NCBI GenBank assembly: GCA_002886105.1
Contig: CP025776.1
Span: 1,488,001-1,552,000, forward strand
Direction: 5' to 3'
DNA: 64,000 bases
Source of the DNA: Enterobacter sp. EA-1
GTDB taxonomy: Bacteria > Pseudomonadota > Gammaproteobacteria > Enterobacterales > Enterobacteriaceae
Shown: piece by piece, positions 32,961 to 47,908 of the stretch
Layout: each line of letters opens with the position of its first letter
Numbering within the stretch: position 1 is the stretch's first letter
Notes under the pieces: generated by a model
Database searches by the model: none
What the model was told of the DNA's origin: nothing
Seen by the model: only the letters and a program-made list of their open reading frames with translations
Position numbers and translations under genes: made by a program

Positions 32961-33302
32961 ATGACTATTTCCGCTCAGGTTATCGACACTATCGTCGAGT
33001 GGATCGACGACAATCTCCATCAACCATTGCGTATTGATGATATTGCAGCGCATGCGGGCTATTCCAAATGGCATCTGCAGCGGCTTTTCTTGCAGTACAA
33101 AGGGGAAAGTTTGGGGCGCTATATCCGCGAGCGTAAACTTTCGCTCGCAGCGCGGGATCTACGCGATACCGATCAGAGGGTTTACGACATTTGCCTGAAA
33201 TATGGCTTTGATTCGCAGCAAACCTTCACGCGTATTTTTACCCGCACGTTCAATCAGCCGCCGGGAGCTTACCGGCGGGAGAATCATCAGCACACGCACT
33301 GA
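32961..33302 (+). CDS. ramA: AraC-family activator RamA
   Basis: 113 residues, complete and unbroken. Two helix-turn-helix motifs (PLRIDDIAAHAGYSKWHLQRLF and DICLKYGFDSQQTFTRIFTR) as in MarA/SoxS/RamA. It activates acrAB, tolC and other multidrug-resistance genes; in related bacteria, loss of RamR raises it. ATG 32961 follows GGGGGAGCGC. A terminator follows. Confidence 0.95.
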   Translation: MTISAQVIDTIVEWIDDNLHQPLRIDDIAAHAGYSKWHLQRLFLQYKGESLGRYIRERKLSLAARDLRDTDQRVYDICLKYGFDSQQTFTRIFTRTFNQPPGAYRRENHQHTH

Positions 33303-33315
33303 TGGTTCAGGATAT

Positions 33316-33344
33316 AAAAAACCGGCATTGTGAGCCGGTTTTTT
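33316..33344. terminator. Bidirectional terminator between ramA and yfeD
   Basis: AAAAACCGGC-ATTGTGA-GCCGGTTTTTT, symmetrical for both convergent genes. Confidence 0.85.
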
Positions 33345-33737
33345 ACCCTGCACGGTTTGTGCAATACCCAGCCGGTTTAAGAAACCGCAAATGCCTTCAC
33401 GCGCCAGTAATAGCGCGAGCTGGTGCTGCTCGTCGGGGGTCATATTGTGCAAGACCTTCACAATTTCCTGCAGAGGAGTGCTCTCTGCTGCGCCATACGG
33501 CACGGAAGGCTCGGCGATGGAATAGGATGTGGTTCGCTGGCGCATGGTGGGCGTTTTCATAATAAAGCTGCGCACATCTTTGTTGATATGAATAAGTCTG
33601 GCGCGCCCACCTTTAACACCGGGTAAATTTTCGGTTTGCCAACCCTGTTCACGGATCCAGCGATTCACAGTCTGCTTTGCGACGCCGATAAAATCCGCTA
33701 ACTCTTCGGTGGTCATTTTGCTGGCTAGTTTCATCAT
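33343..33737 (-). CDS. yfeD: YfeD, DUF1323 putative DNA-binding protein
   Basis: About 130 residues. N-terminal helix-turn-helix KMTTEELADFIGVAKQTVNRWIREQGW plus PGVKGGRARLI is typical of the YfeC/YfeD family; the C-terminal MTPDEQHQLALLLAREGICGFLNRLGI is also shared. Start is the first of two adjacent ATG codons, one base after the yfeC stop. A shift near 33365 gives TAA at 33343; without it the frame would run through the terminator and into ramA. Confidence 0.8.
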
Positions 33738-33738
33738 C

Positions 33739-34099
33739 TTATTTCTGATCGCGGATACCCGTGCGTTGTAATAACCCGGTAATACCGTCACGTATTAACA
33801 GAGAGGAGAATTGCTTTTGCTCGGTGTCGGTCATCTCTTTCACCAGCGTGGTCAGCAACATTTCGAGGGATGTGTCGTGCGACATGGCGCTGGAAAGGGT
33901 GTGTTCTTCCGGGCGCTGGGCACTGAGAATAAAAAGCACGAACCTGTTCGTTCACATGGACCGTGCGGGCTTTTCCGCCTTGTACGCCGGGTTTGGGCGA
34001 CGTTACCCATCCCTCTTTGCGCACCCATTTATTAATTGTCTGGCGGCTGTAACCGGTGAGGCTTGCCAACTCGTCTGGGGTCATTCGTTCCTTGAGCAT
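33739..34099 (-). CDS. yfeC: YfeC, DUF1323 putative DNA-binding protein
   Basis: About 119 residues. RMTPDELASLTGYSRQTINKWVRKEGW is a helix-turn-helix very like E. coli YfeC, followed by PGVQGGKARTVHVNEQVR and the C-terminal EQKQFSSLLIRDGITGLLQRTGIRD. It is a paralogue of yfeD and the two overlap almost end to end. One frame break near 33935. Gene order relative to the tRNA-Ala pair is as in E. coli, which supports the naming. Confidence 0.85.
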
Positions 34100-34318
34100 G
34101 TAATTCCCGAGTGGTTGTAAGGGTAATTAATGACTTATGTTATAGCACCATTTAACGTGAAAATGTGACAGGTTTAACTACTGGTTGCGACCATGCGCGC
34201 AATGTCTTTCATTTGCATGCTTTTTCCAGCGATTGAATAAGGCGAAGAGATTTTGCCGTTGACACCGGCAAGGGAATTCATATTATGCCGCCCGTCAACA
34301 CGACACGCTTTACGCAAT

Positions 34319-34392
<74 letters not shown>

Positions 34393-34437
34393 CTCAAACT
34401 CCGCACCCAACGGATTTGGCGCGTAAAGAAACATTGT

Positions 34438-34512
<75 letters not shown>

Positions 34513-34716
34513 CAAAATCTTAAACCCTCGCGTTTACGCGGGGTTTTTCGTTCTGACCGTCTGAAAATCGCATGCATACTGTGGTAACAAATCTTAGGTT
34601 GTTAACCTCAGAAAACACTAAGAGTGTTTATTAGCCAGTAACTTGATTCATAAAAGAATGAATCTATTATCCGGCTACTTACTATTTCCCCGGTCAGGAG
34701 TTTGCACATCATTTTA

Positions 34717-36903
34717 ATGAAGAATAGAAATTACAGTTGTGTGCGAAAATTCCTACTGGCATTAATCCTTTGTCTTATCGCCGTCCCTGTTTCCCGTATT
34801 ATTTCGCCGCGAACGGTGGTGAATGCCAGTGATATTTATCTCGCCCCGGGTTGCCATTAAGCGTTATGCTGGCCATTATTTTACTCTTTGGGCGGCATGG
34901 TATCGCGCCTGTTATTCTCGGTTTCGCATTGATAAACGAGAGCTTTCTGCATTTACCCGGTGTAGAGGCAGCGGTGCTGCTATTTTGCCAGATATTCTCT
35001 GTGCTGCTGGCCTGCGCGGTCGTCCGCTGGCGGCTCGGTTCGCGCTGGCGTCATGGCATTCCCAATAAGGATATGGGGATTCGTATTTTATGGCTGGGAT
35101 TTATTGCCCCACTCGGCATAAAGTGCTCCATGTATATTGCGGGTATCTGGTTTGACTATCCAATTCATTTATCGGGATTTTTTAATTCCGGCTCCGTTAT
35201 TTATTCTATCATTGATATTCAGAGCCTGATTGTTGCGTCGCTAATATTCACCATGATTATATATTTTCCACTAAGGATGATGATTAATCCCCGGTTTTTT
35301 CGCACATTCTGGCGACGTAGTATTAAACCGGCTCTGTGCAGAGAAGCGTCTGTTTACCCTTTTCTGGATTGCAGCGCTGATCGCAATGGTCATTACCCTC
35401 TGTCTTCCTTATAAATCAGATTATATTGCCGGCTACCCGGGTGCCGGTTCTTTTATTCTCTTTACGTTTGGCATCAGCAGGTTAAGCCATCCACTTCTGA
35501 TGTTGAGCTGGGGGATGCGCCGCGTTCGCGTTGATGGTCTATAACGACAGCTTTCTGCACGGCGTACGTTCCGATTATTCGCTGGCGTTCGTGATGTCGG
35601 TACTGATTTGTTTCACCATTTCTCTGCTGTATATGATGCGCATTTATATCCGTAGCGAATGGCTGAAAGGGCGCTGGCAGGCGCAGGCGATGACCGATCC
35701 CTTAACCGGTTTGCCCAACCTGCGCGCGCTGGAAAAAATGCTCGACGCGCAGCCCTCCTGCATTGTGTGCTGCTTGCATATGCAGAATGTGGAGTTCCTG
35801 AGCCGCCATTTCGGCATGATGATGCGCGTTCATGTAAAACGCTGCGTAACGCGTGAGCTGCAACCCTTACTGCAGGAGGGGGGAAACCCTCTTTCAGCTT
35901 CCCGGGAATGAACTGCTGTTAAAACTGAACGGGCCAGAAATTGCCGGGCGTTTGCAACATATGGTGCATTACCTCAACAGCCGCCGTATCTACTGGAACG
36001 CCACCGCGCTGGATATTGAGTTTGGTATTTCGTGGGGAGAATTACATGCCCCGGGCAAAGCGCTGCATCACACGCTGGGGCAGCTAAGCTGGCTTTCGGA
36101 ACAGGCCGCCTCAGGGCGGCAGGTGCTGGCGCTCACCCATCGTCTGCAAGAAGTGACCGACCAGACCACGGATCGGGTCCTGCTGCTTAACAAAGTCAAG
36201 CGAGCGTTGGATAACAACGGCATCACGCTTTATGGTCAGCCTGTCGTCAATGCACAAGGCGTGGGGGTATCAGGAAATCCTCAGTCGGCTGGTCTGTGAT
36301 GGTGAGCTGATCACGCCGGATCAGTTTATCCCGGTGATTGCGCAGTTCAATTTGAGCGCCCGTTTCGATATGCAGGTGGTGGAGCGCTTACTGCAATGGA
36401 TGCAGCAGCACCGGCCCACGCGGCTGCGTGCGCTTTTCGGTCAACCCTGATGCCGTTAACGTTGATGCAGAACGATTTTGTTGCACAACTGCTCTCTCTC
36501 TTTGCCCGTTATGCCGTGGCGCCGCAGGAGGTGATCATTGAGATCACGAAGAGCAGGCGCTGTCGCACTCTGAAGTGAGTATTCACAACATTCAACGATT
36601 GCGCGAAGCCGGGTTTAAAATTGCTATCGACGATTTTGGTACCGGTTATGCGAACTTTGAACGTCTGAAACGGTTGCAGGCGGATATCATCAAGATAGAC
36701 GGCTGTTTCGTGCGGGATATCCTGAACGACCCTCAGGATGTGATGATCGTGAAAGCCATTTGTGAACTGGCGAAAGGGAAGTCGCTGACGGTGGTGGCGG
36801 AGTATGTGGAAAACGAAGCCCAGTGCGCACTGTTGCTGCAAGCCGGGGTCGATTATTTGCAAGGCTACTTATTAGGAAACCGCAACCGCTGGCGGAGGCA
36901 TAA
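34717..36903 (+). CDS. pdeA: PdeA-like membrane protein with MASE1, GGDEF-like and EAL domains (c-di-GMP phosphodiesterase)
   Basis: About 728 residues, the same length as E. coli PdeA (YfeA). About eight N-terminal membrane helices (MASE1), a GGDEF-like domain beginning AMTDPLTGLPNLRALEKML, and a C-terminal EAL domain with IAIDDFGTGYANFERLKRLQADIIKIDG and QGYLLGKPQPLAEA. The GGDEF site itself looks degenerate (LFQLPGNELLL in its place), so phosphodiesterase is the likely activity. Frame breaks near 34850, 35330, 35520, 35880, 36265, 36440, 36555 and 36880. Confidence 0.85.
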
Positions 36904-36928
36904 AAAAACCGGGGTTATCCCCGGTTTT
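36904..36928. terminator. Bidirectional terminator between pdeA and nupC
   Basis: AAAACCGGGG-TTAT-CCCCGGTTTT. Confidence 0.8.
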
Positions 36929-36951
36929 CAATATTGTTGGCCGTCCGGCAA

Positions 36952-38141
36952 TCAGATAACCAGCGCCGCAATTGCAGCAGAGCACGCTCACCAGCGTAGA
37001 GCCATAAACCAGCTTCAGACCAAAGCGGGAAACCACGTTGCCTTGCTCTTCGTTCAGGCCTTTAATCGCACCGGCGATGATACCGATAGAAGAGAAGTTC
37101 GCGAAGGAGACCAGAATACAGAGAGGATGCCTTCTGCACGCGGAGAGAGGTTGGCCGCGATTTTCTGCAGATCCATCATCGCCACGAATTCGTTGGAAAC
37201 CAGTTTGGTGGCCATGATGCTCGCCACCTGCAGCGCTTCGTGAGCTGGTACGCCCAGAACCCGGTGCAATCGGGTAGAAGATATAACCGAGAATGCCCTC
37301 GGAAGGAGATACCAAAAATCGCCGCGAACAGCGCATTCAGACCAGAAATCAGCGCGATAAAGCCAATCAGCATCGCCGCAACGATAATCGCCACTTTGAA
37401 GCCCGCCAGAATGTATTCGCCCAGCATTTCAAAGAAGCTCTGACCTTCGTGCAACTTCGCCATTTGCAGATTTTCTTCGCTCTCTTCCACGCGGTACGGG
37501 TTGATCAGCGACAGTACGATAAAGGTACTGAACATGTTCAGCACCAGCGCCGCCACAACATATTTCGGCTGCAGCATGGTCATGTACGCGCCAACGATGG
37601 ACATCGAAACGGTGGACATTGCTGTCGCCGCCATGGTGTACATACGGTTGCGCGACATTTTGCCGAGGATATCTTTATAGGCAATAAAGTTCTCGGACTG
37701 ACCCAGAATCAGGAGCTGACGGCGTTAAATGACTCCAGTTTGCCCATGCCGTTCACTTTAGACAGCACCGTCCCGATGGCGCGAATAATGATTGGCAACA
37801 CGCGGATATGTTGCAAAATACCGATCAGTGCAGAAATAAAGACAATCGGGCACAGCACTTTCAGGAAGAAGAACGCCGTGCCTTCGTCATTCATTTTACC
37901 GAATACGAAGTTGGTGCCTTCGTTGGCGAAACCGAGCAGTTTTTCAAACATTTCGGAGAAGCCTTTAACGGAAGCCCAGCCGATATCAGAGTTCAGGAAG
38001 AACCAGTGCCAGTAAAACTTCAATCACCAGCAATTGAATAACAAAGCGGATGCGGATTTTTCTTGCGATCGCTGCTTACGAGCAAGGCAAGCAGCGCCAC
38101 GACAGCAAGCGCCGCAGGACAAAGTGCAGAACACGGGACAT
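36952..38141 (-). CDS. nupC: Nucleoside permease NupC
   Basis: Inner-membrane concentrative nucleoside:proton symporter (CNT family), about 400 residues. Conserved: [55 protein letters not shown] (transport core) and [17 protein letters not shown]. Start ATG 38141 ([14 protein letters not shown] after repair). Frame breaks near 38110, 38060, 38015, 37715, 37310, 37265, 37125 and 36970. Confidence 0.9.
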
Positions 38142-38433
38142 ATTTGGCTCCAAATATGAGACGGGTAGAAATTTCGTGCACATTCTATGTAACAAGCCAA
38201 AAGAAAACGAGATCAAACACACACTATATTAATGGCCTGTGACCAGACTCAAAATTAGTGATCCACCATACATTTCTGTTATGTTAAGTAAAGGAGTGAA
38301 AAGTTGCGTCGTGATGCTAAACTCTTAACATAACGCTGCGGCAGTTCCTGTTGCCGCCGTCACCATACTGGACATTCAGCCCTTCTATTGTTTCTGGCTA
38401 TCAGAGAAATCAGGTAAACCCATCTAAATGAAC

Positions 38434-38452
38434 TTGATAATCATTCTCATTT
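38434..38452. promoter_or_regulatory. Fur box upstream of mntH
   Basis: TTGATAATCATTCTCATTT matches the Fur consensus; E. coli mntH is likewise repressed by Fur. The remaining nupC-mntH gap (38142-38433) shows promoters for the two divergent genes but no ORF I would call. Confidence 0.75.
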
Positions 38453-38462
38453 TGGTAGCATG

Positions 38463-38484
38463 AAACATAGCAAAGGCTATATTT
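38463..38484. promoter_or_regulatory. MntR box upstream of mntH
   Basis: AAACATAGCAAAGGCTATATTT differs by one base from the inverted repeat bound by MntR in E. coli (AAACATAGCAAAGGCTATGTTT). Confidence 0.85.
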
Positions 38485-38486
38485 AA

Positions 38487-39738
<1,252 letters not shown>

Positions 39739-39766
39739 CGTTCTGCTCACCAATCACCATTACAAG

Positions 39767-39794
39767 AAAAAAAGGAGCGCATGCGCTCCTTTTT
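39767..39794. terminator. Bidirectional terminator between mntH and ypeC
   Basis: AAAAAAAGGAGCGC-AT-GCGCTCCTTTTT. Confidence 0.85.
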
Positions 39795-39798
39795 CGTA

Positions 39799-40125
39799 TC
39801 AATGATGACGCCAGCGACCGCCTCCCGGCCCGCGGTGGTCATCGCGATCGTTCCAGCCTTCGCGGTAGCCGCGCTCATAGGCGTCGCGTTTATCCCAACC
39901 GCGATGCCATCCGCGGTCGTGTTTATACCAGTGGTTGCCGCGCCATTCATAGTTGCGACCCCAGTAGTCGCGGTCGCGCCAGCGTCCGCCGTCCCAGTAG
40001 TTACCGTAATTATCACGATCGCCAATTTGTAATTTTATAGACGGCAACAGGGTGATTTCGCCAGCATTAGCGACCGGGGGGCTGGAAGCCATTAACACTG
40101 CTGCCAGAATCAGTGACCTGAACAT
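39799..40125 (-). CDS. ypeC: YpeC, DUF2502 periplasmic protein
   Basis: 108 residues, unbroken. Signal peptide [21 protein letters not shown] then a highly hydrophilic, Trp/Arg/Asp/Tyr-rich mature part ([38 protein letters not shown]) matching E. coli YpeC. Function unknown. Start at ATG 40125 with AGGAGAAG upstream; an in-frame ATG 15 bases earlier is less likely. Confidence 0.9.
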   Translation of the reverse strand: MFRSLILAAVLMASSPPVANAGEITLLPSIKLQIGDRDNYGNYWDGGRWRDRDYWGRNYEWRGNHWYKHDRGWHRGWDKRDAYERGYREGWNDRDDHRGPGGGRWRHH

Positions 40126-40249
40126 ACTCTTCTCCTTCACGATCGGGGCCGAAACGGCCTGTTACAACAATCTTACGGGGCGGTAAAACCCCGCATTATT
40201 GGCGGAACTCCTAAATCATGACTGGCAGCACTTTTTGCTAAAAATGGCG

Positions 40250-41250
40250 TTATTTTGCACCGCTGAGAATGGCGTCGATCTCTCCTCGCATTCTGCTGCG
40301 CTGAAATCCCGATTGGCCAGCATGCCAACGGCATCGTCCAGTTGCCCGATCTTACTGGCACCAATCAGTACCGAGGTCACTTTGCCGCCGCGTAGCACCC
40401 GTGCCAGCGCCATCTGCGACAGTTTCTGTCCTCGCCGTTGAGCTACCGCATTCAGCGCGCGCGTACTGTCGCCAGTTTTTCATCGGTAAGCTGGTCCGGA
40501 TTCAGAAAACGGCTGCTGCTGGCAGCGCGGGAATCCGCCGGGATGCCGTGCAGATAGCGGTCCGTTAATTGCCCCCCCGCCAGCGGAGAGAAGGCAATGC
40601 TGCCGACGCCTTTTGCTGCAAGACCTCCAGCAGCTCGGTTTCCCACCCAGCGTTCAAACATCGAGTATTTAGGCTGGTGGATCAGGCACGGCGTGCCCGT
40701 GTCGTTAAGGATGTCGATAGCTTCACGCGCCAGTGCAGCCGGGTAGTTAGACAACCCGACGTACAGCGCTTTACCCTCGGGCGCACAATATGATCCAGTG
40801 CGCGCATGGTCTCTTTCAGCGGCGTTTCCGGGTCCGGGCGATGATGGTAGAAGATATCCACGTATTCCAGCTCCATCCGGCGCAGGCTTTGATCGAGGCT
40901 GGCAATCAGGTATTTGCGCGATCCCCAGTCGCCATAGGGGCCATCCCACATGGTGTATCCGGCTTTACTGGAGATAATCAGCTCGTCGCGCCGAGGAAAT
41001 CTTCCCGCAGGATGCGGCCGAAATTGCTCTCCGCTGAGCCGGGAGGCGGCCCGTAGTTGTTGGCCAGATCGAAATGGGTAATGCCAAGATCGAATGCGTG
41101 CCGCAGTAATTGCCGACTGTTTTCCAGCAGGGTGGTGTCGCCAAAGTTATGCCACAGCCCGAGTGAAATCGCCGGGAGTTTTAACCCGCTGTCACCGCAG
41201 CGCTGGTAGACCATTTTTTCGTAACGTGCGGAATCCGCCTGATAAACCAT
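40250..41250 (-). CDS. Aldo/keto reductase (YghZ/AKR14 family)
   Basis: About 333 residues, NADPH-dependent. YghZ-like N-terminus (VYQRCGDSGLKLPAISLGLWHNFG; FDLGITHFDLANNYGPPPGSAE) with catalytic Asp/Tyr; MELEYVDIFYHHRPDPETPLKETM; VTSVLIGASKIGQLDD for cofactor binding. YghZ reduces L-glyceraldehyde 3-phosphate and methylglyoxal. Frame breaks near 40275, 40440, 40620, 40790 and 40975. It is not at this place in E. coli. Confidence 0.82.
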
Positions 41251-41312
41251 GCCGTTGCCCCTTTTAAGTCATCTTCTCTTCAGTGTATGCGTTTACATCG
41301 CTGGACCAATGA

Positions 41313-43087
<1,775 letters not shown>

Positions 43088-44329
43088 TCACTTGTCCCGC
43101 CGGGGAGCAATCATCATTGGCTTCCCGGCCAGTAGCAGTCTGCAGGAAGCATCACGATGCATAACAACGGCAGCAACGTGGTGTCCGGCACCACGACCGC
43201 GGCAAGAAACAGGCTTAACCAGCCATCCCGCGTGACCACCAGTACCGAGGCCGAGCACCGCACAGGAGACGGTCACCGCTGCCGGTACCGCGTCTACATG
43301 CTGGTGCAGCATCAAACCCAGCGCCACCCCCGACGAACACCGCCGGGAAAATACGCCCACCGCGGAACCCACAAGCCGTTGCCACCACCAGCGCCGCCAG
43401 TTTTACCACCGCAAACAGCAAATAATCGCTGACGGTGAATGTCTGCGCAAAGGCCAGTTGCTGCATCTCATCCAGCCCTTTAAACAGCGTGATATTACCG
43501 CCAATGATGCCCAGAATACCGAGCAGAAACCCGCCAATGCCCAGCACAAGCACCGGGTTTTTTAGCCGCTGCATAAGCTGGTGCAGGCGAGGTAAACACC
43601 AGACTGCAACCATCCCCAGCGCGATGGCGAATGCGGTGACGACCGCACCGCTGATGATATCGACGATGTGCAACTGCGGATAATGGGGAATCGGTAAGGT
43701 GAAATGGGGATGCGACAGCACCGTGGTGGTCAGCGCGCCCGCTGCGGCGGCCATCAGCGGGGCGAACAGACGATCCCACAACGGCACATCGTTACTGGCG
43801 GTCAGCGTTTGTGAAAAGATCAGCGCCGCGGCGACCGGAGTGCCAAACAGCGCGCCGAGTGTTCCGGCAGAGGCTAAAATCGTCCAGTCCAGCGGGGCGA
43901 CTCGCGGAAATGCGCGCGCGCCCATCGCCACTGCCAGCGCAATATTCAGCACCATCACCGGGTGTTCAGGCCCGAGGCTGACGCCGCCCGCCAGCCCAAA
44001 GGATCAACGCCAGTACCAGACCCGGCAGCGCATTGACGGCAACGGGCGCACTGATCAATGGTTCGGTCGCCGGATCCGGGCCACCATGACCGGCGCGCTA
44101 AAGCGGATCACCAGCCCCACGGCAACGCCCGTTAGCGTCAACATCAGCAGGATCCAGCCGGGAGAGTCCGGATCGACCCCCAGCCGCCGAGGGAATACCG
44201 AACCATAAAATGGATTGCAGCAGGTTGGCGATTTTCATCACCAGCAGTAATACCGAGGCTTGAGGCTATGCCGATCGTCAGTGCGGGCAGCGCCAGCAAT
44301 AACAGGGTTCTGGCTCGCGGATGGAGCAT
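43088..44329 (-). CDS. yfeO: YfeO, ClC-type ion channel/transporter homologue
   Basis: About 413 residues of a voltage-gated chloride-channel (ClC) family member. Conserved pieces: [62 protein letters not shown]. Start [17 protein letters not shown] at 44329. Frame breaks near 44260, 44185, 44070, 44000, 43340, 43250 and 43130. The stop abuts that of ipdC. In E. coli yfeO lies between glk and ypeC, as here apart from the inserted genes. Confidence 0.88.
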
Positions 44330-44510
44330 GCTTATGTCCTTTTACCGGAAGAGGGTCGCAGTGGCTGCTAACAGAGCCGAAACCACGGAGTTAATCTGTG
44401 ACGAAGATCGATAATCCCTGGGGCGCTCGTGTTATGGTCATTGTCGTTAAAGCGCCTTGAATTTACAGTGTGCCAAAGATTTATTCTGACTTTAGCGGAG
44501 CCGTAAAAGA

Positions 44511-45476
44511 ATGACAAAATATGCTTTAGTGGGAGACGTAGGCGGCACCAACGCGCGCTTAGCGTTGTGCGATGTCGATAGCGGCGTCATCTCCCGGGCC
44601 AAGACTTACTCCGGCCTCGATTACCCAAGCACACCGGGAAGCCGTGGTGCGTGTGTACCTTGATGAGCACGGCGTGAGTGTGGAAGATGGCTGTATCGCC
44701 ATTGCCTGCCCGATCACCGGTGACTGGGTGGCGATGACCAACCACACTGGGCTTTTTCCATTGCAGAAATGAAGAAAAACCTTGGTTTCGCGCATCTGGA
44801 AATCATTAACGATTTTACGGCTGTGTCGATGGCGATCCCAATGCTGAAACAAGAGCATCTGATCCAGTTTGGCGGCAGCCGGTGGAAGGCAAGCCGATCG
44901 CTGTTTACGGTGCGGGAACTGGTCTTGGCGTCGCGCATCTGGTGCATGTGGATAAACGCTGGGTGAGCCTGCCGGGTGAGGGCGGTCATGTGGATTTCGC
45001 CCCCAACAGCGAAGAAGAGGGGATTATCCTCGAAGAGCTGCGCGGTGAGATTGGTCATGTCTCCGCAGAGCGCGTGCTGTCCGGTCCCGGGCTTGTGAAT
45101 CTCTACCGCGCGATTGTGAAATCCGACGGGCGTCTGCCGGAAAATCTGCAACCGAAAGACGTAACCGAGCGCGCGCGCTGGCGGATAGCTGCATCGATTG
45201 TCGCCGTGCGCTGTCGCTGTTCTGCGTCATTATGGGGCGCTTTGGCGGCAACTGGCGCTGAATCTTGGCACCTTTGGCGGCGTCTACATCGCTGGTGGCA
45301 TTGTGCCGCGCTTCCTCGATTTCTTTACCGCTTCCGGTTTTCGCGGCGGTTTTGAAGATAAAGGCCGCTTTAAATCCTACGTCGAGGATATTCCGGTTTA
45401 CCTTATCGTCCACGATAATCCGGGGCTGTTAGGCGCGGGCGCGCACCTGCGCCAGACGCTGGGCTACTATCTCTAG
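44511..45476 (+). CDS. glk: Glucokinase
   Basis: 321 codons from ATG 44511 to TAG 45476, exactly the E. coli length, although frames change inside and cancel. N-terminal phosphate motif [30 protein letters not shown] catalytic Asp region; [26 protein letters not shown]. Phosphorylates free glucose with ATP. Frame breaks near 44620, 44750, 44880, 45180 and 45240. Confidence 0.93.
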
Positions 45477-46195
45477 AGCGCCATTAACTGCCGGAACTCT
45501 TTTACCTGCGGCTGACGGGCACCTGAAACTCCGGTCGCGCAGCCGCAAAATATAGGTATTGTTAAACCATGGCTCTATTTCGCGGATCTTATCCAGATTG
45601 ACGCAGTGGAGCGGTGGCAACGGAAGAAATGCGTCGTCGGCAGTTTGCTGCAAAACTCGGTGATGTTCATCGGCATCACGTAAGACTCCCGCTTCGTGTA
45701 GACGAAGGTCATCTTTCATGCGCTTCCGCATAATAAATATCGTGAATGCTGGTGACGATAATGCGTTCGTCTTTCACCAGATTGATGGTCGCGTTTTCCC
45801 GCGGTTGCGGGTTAGCGGCTGTGCCGGTTTGTTGTTGCCACGCGTTTTCCAGCTTTTGCAGCATGCTGATAATACGTGATTCCTGATAAGGTTTGAGGAT
45901 GTAGTCAAACGCTTCCAGCTCGAACGCTTCGACCGCATGCTCTTTCCGAGGGCGGTGATAAACACGATAAACGGTTTGTGGGCGAACTGGCTGATGTTCT
46001 GCGCCAGCAATACACCGTCCAGCGACGGGATGTTGATATCCAGAAAATGGCGTCGACTTTATTGTGTTGCAGGTACTTCAGGACATCGAGACCGTCGTCA
46101 AACGTGCCGACAATCTCCATCTGACTGTGTGCTTTAATCAGCCAGCTTAGCTCCTGTTGCGCCCGAGTTTCATCTTCAACAATGATGACTTTCAT
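45473..46195 (-). CDS. ypdB: YpdB/PyrR-type LytTR response regulator
   Basis: About 241 residues: receiver domain ([20 protein letters not shown]; phosphoacceptor Asp in [11 protein letters not shown] after repair) and a C-terminal LytTR DNA-binding domain ([31 protein letters not shown]). Partner of YpdA. In E. coli the pair senses pyruvate and induces yhjX. Frame breaks near 46045, 45945, 45720, 45650 and 45525. The stop overlaps that of convergent glk. Confidence 0.9.
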
Positions 46196-46207
46196 TCACA
46201 TCTCCCG

Positions 46208-47908
46208 TTAAGGCAACAGCGCGGCAATCGAGGGCGTGGGCGTTGACTGGCGCGGCACGTAGAACGCGATTTCCGTTCCCGGCGTCAGGCGGCGGATATG
46301 TAACCCTTCGCCGTAAAGCAGTTTCACGCGCTGGTGAACATTCAGCAGACCAATTTTATTGCCGGGCATTTCATCGGCTTCAACGCGAGCGATCATCTCC
46401 GGCGAGATGCCATTTCCGGTATCACGCACGGCAATTCGCACTCGGTTGCCGCACTCTTCTACGCTAATGGTCACCACCCCTTTGCCTTTACAGGGCTGAA
46501 TGCCATGCACGATGGCGTTTTCCACCAGCGGCTGGATCAACAGGCTGGGGATCACGCAACCGATCTCTTCGTCAATGTCGTAAATGACCGTCAGTTTGTC
46601 GCCAAAGCGCGCCTGTTCAATCGCAATGTAATCTTTAATCTGGTACAGCTCTTTTTGATATCTATCTGCTCATCGTCTTTTAATTCCAATGTTATAGCGC
46701 AAATAACGCGACAAATTGAAAATCAATTGCCGGGCGGTGTCCGGATTAAGACGAATGGATGACGAGATGGCATTCAGCGCATTAAAGAGGAAGTGCGGGT
46801 TAATTTTGCTCTGCAATGCGCGCAGTTCTGCCTTATTTGCCATCTCACGCAACTGTTCGGCGCGGGACACTTCCAGTTGGGTGGAGATAATTTGTGATAA
46901 CCCGACGGCCATCTCCTGTAGCGATGAGGTGATCTGGTGAGCGTGGCAGTAGTAGATTTTCAGCGTCCCGGTGACGATGCCCTGCTCACGCAGGGGGATC
47001 ACCAGCATGGAGTGAATTTCCGGCGTGCGGTGCGCTTCATCATTGTTTTTAATGATGATTTCTCCGGTATTGATCGCCTGATGCGTGGTAGGGCTGATGA
47101 TGTCGTCACTGTCGCGGTAATTATTTTCCCCAACGCCGACATAGGCCAGAACATGGTCAACATTGGTAATCGCGACCGCGTCGGCGTCGATATCACGGCG
47201 AATGATATCGCACACCGGCGCAGAGATTCGCTGTTAACGTTACGGAACAGCGGCAGCGTTTTATTGGCGATATCCAGCGCCAGTTTCGCCTGACGCCCGG
47301 CAATGGCCTCTTTTTCCCCTTCAACGCTCTGCACCAGCAGTACAATAAACCCGATACAGACGCTGCCCGGGATCATCGGCACGCCGATTTTGGAGACGAT
47401 ATCGAGGCCAAGCGCGGTGGACGGCGCCCATACCACCACCAGCATCATGGTGAGGCTTTCGCAGATCATGCCGCCGATAATCCCCACGCGCCAGTGTTGC
47501 GCTTTCGGGGATCTTACGGTTAATTACGCCAGACATGATCCCGGCAATAATGCTGGTGATAAAGCAGGGAATCGCTGTAACCCCACCAATATCAATCAAG
47601 TAGCGATGCACCCCGGCAATCACGCCGGTAATGATGCCGACCCACGGGCCAAACAGAATGCCGCCGGACATCACCGCAATGATACGCACGTTGACCAGCG
47701 AACCTTCCACGGGAACGCCGGACCCGGTGTACTGAACAGTGCGAACATTGAGAAGATGGCGGTTACGCCCAGTAACTCTTTGGAAGGAGTGGGCGGTTTT
47801 ATGCAGCAGCTCGCGAAACAGGCGGATACGGATCAGGAAAAACAGGCAGATCAGCATCAACGCCGCGCGATCGAAAACCGCCAGCAACATGTCGAATATT
47901 TCGTGCAC
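46208..47908 (-). CDS. ypdA: YpdA/PyrS-type LytS sensor kinase
   Basis: About 566 residues. N-terminal 5TM-LYT membrane domain ([38 protein letters not shown]), GAF domain ([22 protein letters not shown]), then His-kinase with [20 protein letters not shown] (phosphorylated His in PHFLFN) and [16 protein letters not shown] ATPase part. Start is GTG 47908 (MHEIFDMLL), as in E. coli. Frame breaks near 47725, 47500, 47220 and 46665. Twelve bases upstream of ypdB. Confidence 0.92.

Noticed and set aside
32742-33302. A romA-ramA fusion reading through from the MBL protein into RamA
   Set aside because: RamA has its own start, ribosome site and normal 113-residue length; a one-base deletion near 32910 restores the romA stop at 32920-32922.
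33159-33791. A 210-residue version of YfeD extending through the terminator and antisense to ramA
   Set aside because: The extra C-terminus is translated from a bidirectional terminator and the ramA antisense strand; a shift near 33365 gives a stop before the terminator.
41284-41297. TGTATGCGTTTACA as a second TyrR box before ipdC
   Set aside because: The half-sites are too close (six bases between TGTA and TACA instead of ten), so it does not fit TyrR spacing.
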